This document shows, in pieces, positions 51,530-60,868 of a DNA stretch of 64,000 nt. Source of the stretch: Pseudomonas pohangensis (lineage in GTDB: Bacteria; Pseudomonadota; Gammaproteobacteria; Pseudomonadales; Pseudomonadaceae); assembly GCF_900105995.1 (NCBI RefSeq), contig NZ_LT629785.1, positions 1,984,001-2,048,000 on the forward strand. Direction: 5' to 3'. Below the pieces are notes generated by a model. It was not told where the DNA came from. It did no database searches and saw only the letters and a program-made list of their open reading frames with translations. The number at the start of each line of letters is the position of its first letter. Positions within the stretch are counted from its first letter, which is position 1. Position numbers and translations under genes: made by a program.

Positions 51530-51961
51530 TCAGGCACCCAGCAACAGCCGCAGCAGCAGAAAGGACAGCAGCCCGAGCGGGCCGAACATCAGGGTCAGTA
51601 CGTAGCACGGCAGCAGCCAGCCATGACTGATCCCCGCCAGAGCGCCTTCCTGGCGGATATACAGGCCGACCATCAGATCGAACACCAGAATATGTACCCA
51701 GCAAGCCAGCGCAGCCGTCGGGTTGCGCATCAGTGCCAGCACACCGTTGAGCGTGAAAAAACCCGGACGGCCAGTACCCGGCTCGCCTTTTTGCGTCAAT
51801 GCTGCCTTCAACACCCAGGCATAGATACCGATTAGCAACAGCACGCTGGTGGCCAGCACCAGGCTTTCCGTGTGCGCCCAGCCGGGTAATAAAACCAGCA
51901 GCAGCCAGCCACCGAGGGCGGCGAGGCTGGCAATCCTGAATAGCGCGGCAAGGGCAGGCAT
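51530..51961 (-). CDS. ABA4-like (DUF4281) membrane protein
   Basis: 143 residues with four membrane segments. FTLNGVLALMRNPTAALACWVHILVFDLMVGLYIRQE in the middle is the DUF4281 signature shared with plant ABA4 neoxanthin-synthesis proteins. The bacterial role is unknown. Start at 51961 (MPALAALFRI); the frame continues to 52069 without support. Three bases separate its stop from the convergent DUF547 stop. Confidence 0.8.
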   Translation of the reverse strand: MPALAALFRIASLAALGGWLLLVLLPGWAHTESLVLATSVLLLIGIYAWVLKAALTQKGEPGTGRPGFFTLNGVLALMRNPTAALACWVHILVFDLMVGLYIRQEGALAGISHGWLLPCYVLTLMFGPLGLLSFLLLRLLLGA

Positions 51962-52295
51962 GGCGGTAACTCCAGACGGGTTCAGCGCACAGTAATCCCG
52001 CTGTGCTGCGTTTGATAGCTGACAAAACCGCCTGAATAGGCAACCATCAGGCAACAAGCTACCCGGCAACGGTTTCGCCCACGGCTTTACTTGTCCGGGA
52101 TTGAGGCAGCTGACTGGCCCCGGGATTTTCCGCTGGTTGTTGCCAGCCCGTTTAGCCGGGTAGGCGTAGGCTGGGCTTCAGCCCACCACCTACCCGCACT
52201 GCAGTATTTGCCGGGCTGCAGCCCAGCCTGCCGGAGCAAAGCGTAGACTGACACTTGCGCTCCCAGACCAACCGCATATTTTTCGAGTTTTCCGT
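51962..52295. other. Spacer between ABA4-like and SulP genes
   Basis: 334 bases carrying both divergent upstream regions and, at 52166-52231, a degenerate copy of the 66-bp inverted element. Nothing else stands out. Confidence 0.6.
52166..52231. repeat. 66-bp inverted repeat element, degenerate copy 3
   Basis: GTAGGCTGGGCTTCAGCCCA on the left and GGGCTGCAGCCCAGCCTGC on the right reproduce the arms of the elements at 2210 and 7550 with several changes. It lies 64 bases upstream of the SulP start, so it could affect its expression. Confidence 0.7.
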
Positions 52296-54044
52296 ATGAC
52301 TGATCCAGCAATCCAGACGCCACCGCCCGCAAGCCCTGCCGCCCAGACCCGCAGCTGGCTGCACTGGCTGCCCGGCCTGCTGATGCTCAAAAACTACCGC
52401 CTCGACTGGTTGCCGCGGGATCTGGCCGCCGGACTGGTGCTGACCACCATGCTGGTACCGGTCGGTATTGCCTACGCAGAAGCCTCCGGCGTACCGGGTA
52501 TTTACGGCCTCTACGCGACCATCGTGCCGCTGCTGGCTTACGCGCTGTTCGGCCCCAGCCGGATTCTCGTGCTTGGCCCGGATTCCGCCCTGGCTGCAGT
52601 GATTCTGGCGGTAGTGCTGCCGCTCTCGGGCGGCGATCCGGCCCGGGCGATTCTGCTCGCCAGCATGATGGCGCTGGTGTCCGGCCTGTTCTGTGTACTG
52701 GCCGGCTTGCTCAAGCTGGGTTTTATCACCGAACTGCTGTCCAAACCGATCCGCTATGGCTACATGAACGGCATTGCCCTGACCGTGCTGATCAGCCAGC
52801 TGCCGAAGATGTTCGGCATCAGCATCGACAGCGATGGCCCCTTGAACAACCTGTGGAGCCTCGGTCAGGCAATTCTTGCCGGCCAGACCCACTGGTACAG
52901 TTTCCTGGTGGGCGCCGGCTGTCTGCTGGTGATCCTGCGTCTGGCGCGCTATGAACGCGTGCCGGGCATCCTGATTGCGATCATCCTGGTTACCCTGGCA
53001 GTCAGTTTCTTCAGTCTGGACAGCGCCGGCGTCAAGGTCCTGGGTCAGGTACCGCAAGGCCTGCCGTCCTTTGTCCTGCCGTGGCTGAGTGGCGTGGATC
53101 TGCTGCAGGTTCTGCTCGGTGGGATTGCCGTGGCGCTGGTGTCGTTTGCCGATACCAGCGTGCTTTCGCGCACCTATGCCGCGCGCACCCGCAGCCCGGT
53201 CGATCCCAATCAGGAAATGATCGGTCTGGGTGCCGCCAACCTGGCCACCGCGTTCTTTCAGGGTTTCCCGATCAGCAGCAGCTCCTCGCGCACCCCGGTG
53301 GCCGAAGCGGCCGGCTCCAAGACCCAGATGACCGGCGTGTTCGGTGCGCTGGCCGTGGCCGCCTTGCTGGTGTTTGCACCAAACCTGATGGAATACGTAC
53401 CCAACAGCGCGCTGGCGGCGGTGGTGATTGCTGCCGCCATCGGCCTGTTCGAGTTCACCGACCTGCGGCGCATCTACCGCATCCAGCAATGGGAGTTCTG
53501 GCTGTCGATGGCCTGCTGCGTCGGCGTTGCCGTATTCGGGGCCGTTCCCGGCATCGCGCTGGCCGTCGGTCTGGCCGTGATCGAGTTTCTCTGGGACGGC
53601 TGGCGCCCGCACTTTGCCGTGCTCGGCCGGGCCACCGGTATCCGTGGCTTCCACGACATCCAGCGCTATCCGGATGCGCGACTGGTGCCCGGTCTGTTGC
53701 TGTTCCGCTGGGACGCCCCGCTGTTCTTCGCCAATGCCGAACTGTTCCAGCAGATCCTGCTGCAGGCCATCGAAAATTCGCCGCAGCCGGTCAAACGTGT
53801 GGTGGTGGCCGCCGAACCGGTGACCAGTATCGACGTGACCTCCGGCGACATGCTCGCCGAGCTGGCACAGACGCTGCACGCGCGCCAGATCGAGCTGCAC
53901 TTTGCCGAAATGAAAGACCCGGTGAAGGACAAGCTGGTGCAATTCGAGCTGGTGGAAACCCTCGGTGCCAACATCCTGCATCCCACCGTCGGTGCTGCGG
54001 TGGATCAGTATCTGACCGATCACAAGGTGGAGTGGACGCCGTAA
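52296..54044 (+). CDS. SulP-family anion transporter with STAS domain
   Basis: 582 residues. An inner-membrane anion importer (sulfate, bicarbonate or dicarboxylate). The SLC26/SulP membrane core spans about 30-430: DLAAGLVLTTMLVPVGIAYAEASGVPGIYGLYATIVPLLAYALFGPSR and later NLATAFFQGFPISSSSSRTPVAEAAGSKTQMTG are diagnostic. A cytoplasmic STAS domain follows (about 450-560), with VVVAAEPVTSIDVTSGDML. The sulfatase lies about 3 kb away, so sulfate transport would make sense, but the substrate is not settled by the sequence. Confidence 0.92.
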   Translation: MTDPAIQTPPPASPAAQTRSWLHWLPGLLMLKNYRLDWLPRDLAAGLVLTTMLVPVGIAYAEASGVPGIYGLYATIVPLLAYALFGPSRILVLGPDSALAAVILAVVLPLSGGDPARAILLASMMALVSGLFCVLAGLLKLGFITELLSKPIRYGYMNGIALTVLISQLPKMFGISIDSDGPLNNLWSLGQAILAGQTHWYSFLVGAGCLLVILRLARYERVPGILIAIILVTLAVSFFSLDSAGVKVLGQVPQGLPSFVLPWLSGVDLLQVLLGGIAVALVSFADTSVLSRTYAARTRSPVDPNQEMIGLGAANLATAFFQGFPISSSSSRTPVAEAAGSKTQMTGVFGALAVAALLVFAPNLMEYVPNSALAAVVIAAAIGLFEFTDLRRIYRIQQWEFWLSMACCVGVAVFGAVPGIALAVGLAVIEFLWDGWRPHFAVLGRATGIRGFHDIQRYPDARLVPGLLLFRWDAPLFFANAELFQQILLQAIENSPQPVKRVVVAAEPVTSIDVTSGDMLAELAQTLHARQIELHFAEMKDPVKDKLVQFELVETLGANILHPTVGAAVDQYLTDHKVEWTP

Positions 54045-54114
54045 ACGGTCGACAGACCGGCACCCGCTGCGCAAAATCAGCACCCCGCGACTGCAACCAC
54101 ACCAAGGCCAGCCC

Positions 54115-55329
54115 ATGTCTGCTGCACCCGATTCAGCCTCCTCCGCGCCAGTCGATGACCGCGCGCGCTTTCTGGCGCAGCTGGACACCTGCCTGACCCA
54201 GAACACCCTGGTCAAGCTGGTGCTGTCGAAATACCGTGGCGAAGAGGCCGAACTGCAACGCGTGGTGGCCCGCCCGGTGAGCGTCAAGGGTCAGCCCTGC
54301 CTGACCTTCGTCTACAGCTACAAGACCCGCGACATCACCAAAAACCTGCCGCTGGCAGAGGCTTTCGAACAGGTCAGCGCGTGGCTGCCGGCAGCCTTCA
54401 AGAATGCCCATCTGCTCTCGCTCACCGAAGAGCTGCAACTGACCTTCAGCAAGAAGGACAAAGCGCAGCTGTTCACCGGCAAGACCGTGCAGCGCGAAGC
54501 GCCCAGCGCCGAACACAACCGCGAGAAAAAGCGCTATCTGGAACTGAGCCGACCGTTTCTGACTGACCTTGGCGTGACCAACAGCCAGCAGCAACTGATC
54601 CCGGCCATGGCGCGCAAATGGAAGCAGATCAACAAGTTCATCGAAGTGTTCTCCCATGCCCTGAACAGTTCTGTGCTGCGTGAAGACCAGCCGCTGCACG
54701 CGGTCGACTTCGGTTCGGGCAAGGGTTACCTGACCTTCGCCCTGCATGACTACCTGCGCAACAGCCTCGGCCTCGACGCACAGGTTCGCGGGGTGGAACT
54801 GCGCGAAGACATGGTGAGCCTGTGCAACGCGGCGGCGGCCAAACTCGAGCAGCCCGGACTGCTGTTCCAGCACGGTGATGTGCGCACCTACACGCCCGAG
54901 CGGATCGACATCATGATCGCCCTGCACGCCTGCGATGTGGCCACCGATTACGCGATCCACCTGGGCATCCGCAGCAATGCGGCGATCATCATGTGCTCGC
55001 CCTGCTGTCACAAACAGATCCGCCCGCAGATGCACACCCCGGCCATCCTCAAGCCGATGCTCAGCTACGGCGTTCACCTCGGCCAGGAAGCCGAGATGGT
55101 CACCGACAGCCTGCGCGCCCTGCTGCTGGAAGCCTGCGGCTACCAGACCAAGGTGTTCGAATTCGTCTCGCTGGAGCACACCAACAAGAACAAGATGATC
55201 CTCGCGGTGAAGCGCGCCGAACCGGTCGACCCCGCCGAACTGCTGGAGAAGATCGGTGCGATCAAGGCATTTTATGGCATTCAGGAACAGTGCCTGGAAA
55301 GCCTGCTGCAGGCGGATGGAAGGATTTGA
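54115..55329 (+). CDS. Class I SAM-dependent methyltransferase (METTL25-like)
   Basis: 404 residues. The SAM-binding motif VDFGSGKGYLTFALHDYL is near 196-213, followed by GVELREDMV and IALHACDVATDYAIHLG, then CSPCCHKQI, a pattern of the Methyltransf_32/RRNAD1-METTL25 group. The N-terminal 150 residues are a separate domain found with it in Proteobacteria. An RNA substrate is the usual guess for this group, unproven. It follows the SulP gene by 70 bases. Confidence 0.85.
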   Translation: MSAAPDSASSAPVDDRARFLAQLDTCLTQNTLVKLVLSKYRGEEAELQRVVARPVSVKGQPCLTFVYSYKTRDITKNLPLAEAFEQVSAWLPAAFKNAHLLSLTEELQLTFSKKDKAQLFTGKTVQREAPSAEHNREKKRYLELSRPFLTDLGVTNSQQQLIPAMARKWKQINKFIEVFSHALNSSVLREDQPLHAVDFGSGKGYLTFALHDYLRNSLGLDAQVRGVELREDMVSLCNAAAAKLEQPGLLFQHGDVRTYTPERIDIMIALHACDVATDYAIHLGIRSNAAIIMCSPCCHKQIRPQMHTPAILKPMLSYGVHLGQEAEMVTDSLRALLLEACGYQTKVFEFVSLEHTNKNKMILAVKRAEPVDPAELLEKIGAIKAFYGIQEQCLESLLQADGRI

Positions 55330-56180
55330 GATTATGGCTGGGCGGATTGGTAATCCGTTTTGATCGTTCCCACGCTCCCGCGTGGGAATGCCTCCCTCGA
55401 CGCTCCAACGTCTGCGAGCCAGGCTCCCGCGCAGGAGCATGGGAACCATCGGAACGGCGTGCTTGAGTTCAGCGCTTTCCTCAGCTTCGGGCTACAGGTT
55501 GCGCCCCGCCGGGCGCCTTACTTTTCTTTGCTTGTGCAAAGCAAAGTAAGCAAAAGAAACACACCCCGGCATCCGGGTCGCGCTGCGCGCGACTTCCCTC
55601 GCTGCGGCACCGTTCCGAGGGTCGTCTCGAAGGGCCATCCATGGCCCATCGTTCCTCATTTGGCATCCATGCCAAATGCCCCTCTGCACGGCACCTGCGT
55701 TCGGCCTCCTGATGGGGACTGATCGCCAGCCGAACTATCGTGTGGGGCGTACTCGCCACTGGCAGTACGCCGCCAGCAAGCGGGTGCGGCTGAAATGGTG
55801 GGCTGCTCGCTTTGCTCGCGAGGCCGCCCTAAGAGTCATCGGCTGGCACGAACCAACTATCCCGTCAGAAGGGTGAGTGGAATCGGTGTGCAAGGGGTTG
55901 AGCGGCAGGGATGCCGCGAGAGCTGCGATGGGCCAGGGACGGCCCTTCGCAGCGGGCCCCTGGAATGGCGATGGAGCGAACGTACCCGGAACGTAGCGAA
56001 GCGAAGTGATGGGCCGTATGTCGGGTGCGTTTCTTCTTGGTTACTTCTTCTTGCCGCATAGCAAGAAGAAGTAACTCGCCGTGCAAAGCGAAACCTGTAG
56101 CCGTGTGCCGAGGAAGGCGCCAAGGGCTGGCTCAAAGTTCGTGCCAGTCTCAAAAACCACAACGGATTACCAATCCGCCG
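55330..56180. other. Gene-free block between convergent methyltransferase and VOC genes
   Basis: 851 bases, nearly all taken up by the bounded repeat element at 55341-56179. Several open frames of 60-120 codons exist here, but all run through hairpins and repeat sequence and lack binding sites. Confidence 0.75.
55341..56179. repeat. 839-bp repeat block with perfect 19-bp terminal inverted repeats
   Basis: GGCGGATTGGTAATCCGTT at 55341-55359 recurs, inverted, at 56161-56179. Each copy is itself a small hairpin (CGGATT/AATCCG); the left one runs into TTTT and looks like a terminator. Inside, a hairpin TTCCCACGC-TCCC-GCGTGGGAA follows the left end. Two inward-facing copies of a module (GGCTACAGGTT..., then a TTACTT-TTCTTGC hairpin, then AAAGTAAGCAAAAGAAAC) occur near 55490-55565 and, inverted, near 56025-56105. 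No protein gene is present. Confidence 0.85.
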
Positions 56181-57599
56181 CTATTCCACCCGCTCCTTCA
56201 ATGCCTGCAACGCCGCATTGAATTTGCCCTCGATCACTTTGTGAAAAACGCCCCCCAGCCCGGGGACTTTCGAGCGGTAGCGGATGATCCAGTCAACACG
56301 GGTCAGATCCTTTTCGGCAGTCAGTTGCACATGTCCCCAGTAACCGACAAAAGGCGAGCCCTCGAGGATGCGATAACGGTAGCCCTGCCCCGGAATCCAC
56401 TCGGTGATCTGCTCGCGGATGGTGCCTACCGGGGAGCTGACCACGCGCTCGGCGAAGCGCCCGTTGGGTTCTTTCAGGCCGGGTTTATCCAGACGCACCT
56501 GGCCCAGACCGGACCACTCGCTGAGCCCCTCATGGTCACCGAGCTCGGCAAACAGCCGTTCCGGAGTGGCGGCGATCTTGATCGAGCATTCCACGCGCTG
56601 GTTATCCAGCTCCGGGCGTTCATCCATGCGCGTCGGCACAAAGCCGAAGGCCTTGTGTGCCCAGCCCGGTTTGGCCCACATAAATTCGTAGGAGAAGCCC
56701 AGCGGGTCATCCACATAGACACAGCCAACCAGCTTCATATCCAGCACCTTGGGCGTGGTGGCCACAGCGCCATGCTCTTGCGCCTGGGCAAGCTGGGCGT
56801 AGACGCCCTTGCCGCTTTGCGGATCGCCAAAGCAGATGTTCAGGATGCCCTGGTCACACAAGCGGTAATCCTCCGGCAGGGGTTTGCCCCTGGGTTTCAG
56901 GTACTGCACGATTTCCAGCAAGATGGTTTCGTTATCGCTGCCACCGATAAACAGCTTGCGCTGGCAGCGCGCCCCCTCCAGCCCCCACAGCGCCTCATGC
57001 TCGTCGCTGTGCAGCTGCTCCGGCAGCTCGTACATGCCCAGCGCCTTGGTAACGAACTCCACCGACTTGTGCATGTCCGGCGTGGACATGGTCGCGGTAC
57101 GGATCGCCACCGGGCAATCCAGACGGCCGACGCCTGATTTATCGGGCAGCGGGTCGTCCTCCATCAACTCGACGTAAACACCATCCGGGTTGCGCACACA
57201 AACCCGGCGCTTGCCCTCTTCGCCAATCGGCGGTGTGAGTGGCCGGGTGCCGATCAGCTCAAGCTGCGCCAGCGCGGCATCGAAATCCTCCACCCAGATG
57301 CCGCAGCGGGTGTAGCCGATATTGTTGGGCAGGTAGTCATCGGCCATCAGTTTGGAATTGGGTTTTTCATACTGGAACATTTCCAGCTGTGCCCAGTCGT
57401 TACGGCCGACCATGCACCAGCAGGTCATTGCCAGGCCGGGTATCTTTTGCACCAGGCCATCCGAAAGTGGCGGGCGAAACAGCAGACGGTTGCCGCCAGC
57501 CGGCAGAAACCCGAGACCTTCGCGCCACCAGGCCTCGGTGCGACGCAGATCGATCACGGCAAAGGCTATCTGGTTGAACGGTATGCTGACGATGGACAT
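56181..57599 (-). CDS. Two-domain fusion: VOC (glyoxalase/dioxygenase-like) plus SRPBCC
   Basis: 472 residues. Residues 1-320 hold two vicinal-oxygen-chelate modules (FNQIAFAVIDLRRTEAWWREGLGF; later MSTPDMHKSVEFVTKALGMYE with NPDGVYVELMEDD and DPLGFSYEFMWAKP), the layout of glyoxalases and extradiol or hydroxyphenylpyruvate-type dioxygenases. From about 325 an SRPBCC (polyketide-cyclase/START-like) domain follows: ECSIKIAATPERLFAELGDHEGLSEWSGLGQVRL. I do not know a characterised protein with this arrangement. It is divergent from the GMC oxidoreductase gene, 145 bases between starts, suggesting a shared pathway. Confidence 0.8.
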   Translation of the reverse strand: MSIVSIPFNQIAFAVIDLRRTEAWWREGLGFLPAGGNRLLFRPPLSDGLVQKIPGLAMTCWCMVGRNDWAQLEMFQYEKPNSKLMADDYLPNNIGYTRCGIWVEDFDAALAQLELIGTRPLTPPIGEEGKRRVCVRNPDGVYVELMEDDPLPDKSGVGRLDCPVAIRTATMSTPDMHKSVEFVTKALGMYELPEQLHSDEHEALWGLEGARCQRKLFIGGSDNETILLEIVQYLKPRGKPLPEDYRLCDQGILNICFGDPQSGKGVYAQLAQAQEHGAVATTPKVLDMKLVGCVYVDDPLGFSYEFMWAKPGWAHKAFGFVPTRMDERPELDNQRVECSIKIAATPERLFAELGDHEGLSEWSGLGQVRLDKPGLKEPNGRFAERVVSSPVGTIREQITEWIPGQGYRYRILEGSPFVGYWGHVQLTAEKDLTRVDWIIRYRSKVPGLGGVFHKVIEGKFNAALQALKERVE

Positions 57600-57744
57600 G
57601 CTGGCGATCTCTCACGCTGAAATTTTGAACGGGTTACACATTAACAGTAGCAAAGGGTTGAAACTACCGGTTCAACGCGGCTTTCAAGCCGCTAGACTGA
57701 GGCGCTGGCAGCAACGCCGGCCACGCCCTCGAACAGGACAGTGC

Positions 57745-59373
57745 ATGCGCAACACATACGATTACATCATCATAGGCGCCGGTACCGCCGGCTGCCTGCT
57801 GGCCAACCGTTTGAGTGCCGATCCGTCCAGACGCGTGCTGCTGCTGGAAGCCGGCGCAGCCGACAACTACCACTGGATCCATATTCCGGTGGGCTACCTG
57901 CATTGCATCGGCAACCCGCGCACCGACTGGCTGTACCAGACCGAGCCGGATGCCGGCCTGAATGGCCGCAGCCTGCGCTACCCGCGCGGCAAGACGCTGG
58001 GTGGCTGCAGCAGCATCAACGGCATGATCTACATGCGCGGCCAGTCGCGCGACTATGACCGCTGGGCCGAGCTGACCGGCGACAGCAGCTGGAGCTGGCA
58101 ACAGTCGCTGCCATTCTTCATGCAGCACGAGGATCACTACAAGGGCGCCAGCGCGCTGCACGGTGCCGGTGGCGAATGGCGCATCGAGAAACAGCGGTTG
58201 CGCTGGGATGTGCTGGATGCCTTTGCCGAGGCGGCCACCCAGGCCGGCATTCCGGCCACGGACGACTTCAACCGTGGCAACAACGAAGGCGTCGGCTACT
58301 TCGAGGTCAACCAGAAGGCCGGCTGGCGCTGGAATACCGCCAAGGCCTTTCTGCGCCCGACCTGCATGCAGCGACCCAATTTCACCCTGATGACCAACGT
58401 CCAGGTCAGCAAATTGCTCTTCGAAAACACGTCTGAGGGTGCTACCCGCTGCAGCGGTGTGCAGCTGTGCAAGGACGGTCAGATGATCAGCATGAATGCC
58501 GCGCGCGAAGTGCTGCTCAGCGCCGGCTCGATCGGCTCGCCACAGCTGCTGGAACTCTCCGGCGTTGGCGCCGCAGAGCGCCTGCAGGCCCTTGGCATCC
58601 CGCTGGTAAAAGACCTGCCCGGCGTCGGCGAAAACCTGCAGGACCACCTGCAGATCCGCGCCGTGTTCCGCGTAAAAAACACCCGCACGCTGAATACCCG
58701 TGCCAGCTCGCTGTGGGGCAAGGCGCTGATCGGCCTGGAGTACCTGCTCAAGCGCAGCGGTCCGATGAGCATGGCGCCCAGCCAGCTCGGCGCCTTTACC
58801 CGCAGCGATCCGAGCCAGCCGTGGCCGAACCTGGAGTACCACGTACAGCCATTGAGTCTGGAAGCCTTCGGCCAGCCGCTGCACGACTTCGATGCGATCA
58901 CCGCCAGCGTGTGCAACCTCAACCCGAGCAGCCGTGGCAGCGTGCATATCCGCAGCGTCGATTACCGCGTAGCCCCGGCAATTGCGCCGAACTACCTGAG
59001 CACCGCCGAAGACCGCAAGATCGCCGCCGACTCGCTGCGCGTGACCCGGCAGATCATCGCCCAGCCGGCGCTGCAGAAATTCCAGCCGGAAGAATTCAGA
59101 CCCGGCGTGCAGTTCCAGTCAGACGAGGAACTGGCACAACTGGCCGGCGACATTGCCACGACCATCTTCCACCCGGTCGGCACCACGAAGATGGGCCGCC
59201 GCGATGATCCGCTGGCCGTGGTTGACTCGCGGCTGAAGGTCATCGGCATCCACGGCCTGCGCGTGGTGGATGCCGGGGTGATGCCGCTGATCACCAGCGG
59301 CAACACCAACTCGCCAACCCTGATGATCGCCGAGCGTGCGGCCAGCTGGATTATCCAGGACGCGCTGGTCTAG
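57745..59373 (+). CDS. GMC-family oxidoreductase (alcohol/choline dehydrogenase type)
   Basis: 542 residues. A soluble FAD-dependent alcohol oxidase or dehydrogenase. GAGTAGCLLANRLS at 11-24 binds FAD; YPRGKTLGGCSSINGMIYMRG is GMC signature 1, GSIGSPQLLELSG signature 2, and FHPVGTTKMG with TNSPTLMIAERAA supplies the C-terminal His and Asn of the active site. This group includes choline and long-chain alcohol dehydrogenases; the substrate is not determined. The start at 57745 is the last Met before the FAD motif; the longer frame upstream is spurious. Its 3' end is copied at 62913-63055. Confidence 0.92.
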   Translation: MRNTYDYIIIGAGTAGCLLANRLSADPSRRVLLLEAGAADNYHWIHIPVGYLHCIGNPRTDWLYQTEPDAGLNGRSLRYPRGKTLGGCSSINGMIYMRGQSRDYDRWAELTGDSSWSWQQSLPFFMQHEDHYKGASALHGAGGEWRIEKQRLRWDVLDAFAEAATQAGIPATDDFNRGNNEGVGYFEVNQKAGWRWNTAKAFLRPTCMQRPNFTLMTNVQVSKLLFENTSEGATRCSGVQLCKDGQMISMNAAREVLLSAGSIGSPQLLELSGVGAAERLQALGIPLVKDLPGVGENLQDHLQIRAVFRVKNTRTLNTRASSLWGKALIGLEYLLKRSGPMSMAPSQLGAFTRSDPSQPWPNLEYHVQPLSLEAFGQPLHDFDAITASVCNLNPSSRGSVHIRSVDYRVAPAIAPNYLSTAEDRKIAADSLRVTRQIIAQPALQKFQPEEFRPGVQFQSDEELAQLAGDIATTIFHPVGTTKMGRRDDPLAVVDSRLKVIGIHGLRVVDAGVMPLITSGNTNSPTLMIAERAASWIIQDALV

Positions 59374-59464
59374 CAATCTGCCCGACGACGGCTTACTGGT
59401 CTACGCTGAAGTTAGGTAGCCAGAACTTGCGCGCGCCTGCCAACGGGCTGCCGTGGAGTCGCCC

Positions 59465-60868
59465 GTGACCTGCTCAGCGATTCGCCACATGCTCTTTGCA
59501 TTGAGCCAGCTGCTCTGCGCGGCGGCTCTGGCTGCGGCCCCGGCCCCGGTGGTGCAACTGCAGATTGACGGCGCGATCGGCCCCGCCAGTGCCGACTATG
59601 CAATACGCGGTCTGGGCCACGCGCAGGAACTGGGCGCGCAGCTGGTGGTTATCACCATCGATACCCCGGGCGGTCTGGACAGCTCGATGCGCGACATCAT
59701 CAAGGCCATTCTCGCCAGCCCGCTGCCGGTGGCCAGTTATGTGGCGCCAAGCGGGGCCCGGGCGGCCAGTGCCGGCACCTATATCCTCTACGCCAGCCAC
59801 ATCGCGGCAATGGCACCTGGCACCAACCTGGGTGCGGCCACCCCGGTGGAGCTTGGTGGCCCGCCCGGCACCCCTGCCCCACCCGGTGATGAACCCAGCC
59901 AGCCCGGTCCGGAAGAATCAGGTAAACCGGCGCCGGCCGCCAGCGACAGCCTGAGCAAAAAACAGGTCAACGATGCCGCCGCTTACATCCGCAGCCTGGC
60001 ACAGTTACGCGGGCGCAATGCCGAATGGGCCGAGCAAGCCGTGCGTGAGGCGGTCAGCCTGGCCGCCGGAGAAGCACTCAAGCTCAACGTGATCAACTAT
60101 GTCGCCAGTGATCTGCACGACCTGCTCAAGCAACTCGACGGCAAGCGGATCGCGACCGCCAGCGGCGAAATCCGCTTACAGCCGAGCACGGCCATGCTGA
60201 TCAACCTTGAGCCGGATTGGCGCACACGGTTGCTGACTGTGATCACCAACCCCAGCGTGGCGTTGTTGCTGATGACCATCGGCATCTACGGGCTGATCCT
60301 CGAATTCGCCAACCCGGGCAGTCTGGTCGGCGGTGTGCTGGGCGGTATCTGCCTGCTGGTCGGGCTTTATGCCCTGCAATTACTGCCACTGAACTACGCC
60401 GGCATGGTGCTGATCATGCTGGGGTTTGCCTTTATTGCCGCCGAAGCCTTTCTACCCAGTTTCGGCATCCTCGGCATTGGTGGTGTCCTGAGTTTCGGCA
60501 TCGGCGCCCTGATTCTGATTGATACCGAGGTGCCCAACTTCGGCATACCGCTGCCCTTGATTATCAGCCTGGCGACCTTTAGCGGGTTGCTGGTGTTCGC
60601 CATCGTCAGCATGGCGCTGCGTGCCCGACGACAGCAGCTGGTCGGCGGCGATCAGGAGCTGATCGGCAGCCTGGCACGCATCGAAGCAGTGCAGACCGAC
60701 GACCCCCTGCGTGGCTGGCTATCGCTGCAAGGCGAACGCTGGCAAGTGATCAGCCAGGCTCCATTGCAACCTGGCGCTGCGGTGCGGGTGCTGGCACGTC
60801 AGGGTTTACTGTTGGAAGTTGCAGTTTCACAGACTGCAGTAACCAGGGAGAACGATCATGAGCATTGA
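59465..60868 (+). CDS. NfeD1-type membrane serine protease homologue
   Basis: 467 residues from GTG at 59465, which has GGAG 6 bases upstream; an ATG at 59489 is a second option. A signal peptide leads into a ClpP-class protease domain: DTPGGLDSSMRDIIKAIL, then SGARAASAGTYILYASHIAAMAPGT with the likely nucleophile Ser102, and Lys in DSLSKKQVNDAAAYIRS. A Pro-rich insert separates them. Four to five membrane segments (about 255-395) and a C-terminal OB-fold NfeD domain follow. NfeD proteases cut stomatin-type partners, and a slipin gene follows with overlap. Confidence 0.88.
   Translation: MTCSAIRHMLFALSQLLCAAALAAAPAPVVQLQIDGAIGPASADYAIRGLGHAQELGAQLVVITIDTPGGLDSSMRDIIKAILASPLPVASYVAPSGARAASAGTYILYASHIAAMAPGTNLGAATPVELGGPPGTPAPPGDEPSQPGPEESGKPAPAASDSLSKKQVNDAAAYIRSLAQLRGRNAEWAEQAVREAVSLAAGEALKLNVINYVASDLHDLLKQLDGKRIATASGEIRLQPSTAMLINLEPDWRTRLLTVITNPSVALLLMTIGIYGLILEFANPGSLVGGVLGGICLLVGLYALQLLPLNYAGMVLIMLGFAFIAAEAFLPSFGILGIGGVLSFGIGALILIDTEVPNFGIPLPLIISLATFSGLLVFAIVSMALRARRQQLVGGDQELIGSLARIEAVQTDDPLRGWLSLQGERWQVISQAPLQPGAAVRVLARQGLLLEVAVSQTAVTRENDHEH

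Noticed and set aside
52152..54287. 711-codon minus-strand frame
   Set aside because: Antisense shadow of the SulP gene, with strong compositional bias.
55360..56061. Several frames of 60-120 codons
   Set aside because: They pass through hairpins and repeat modules and have no binding sites or family features.
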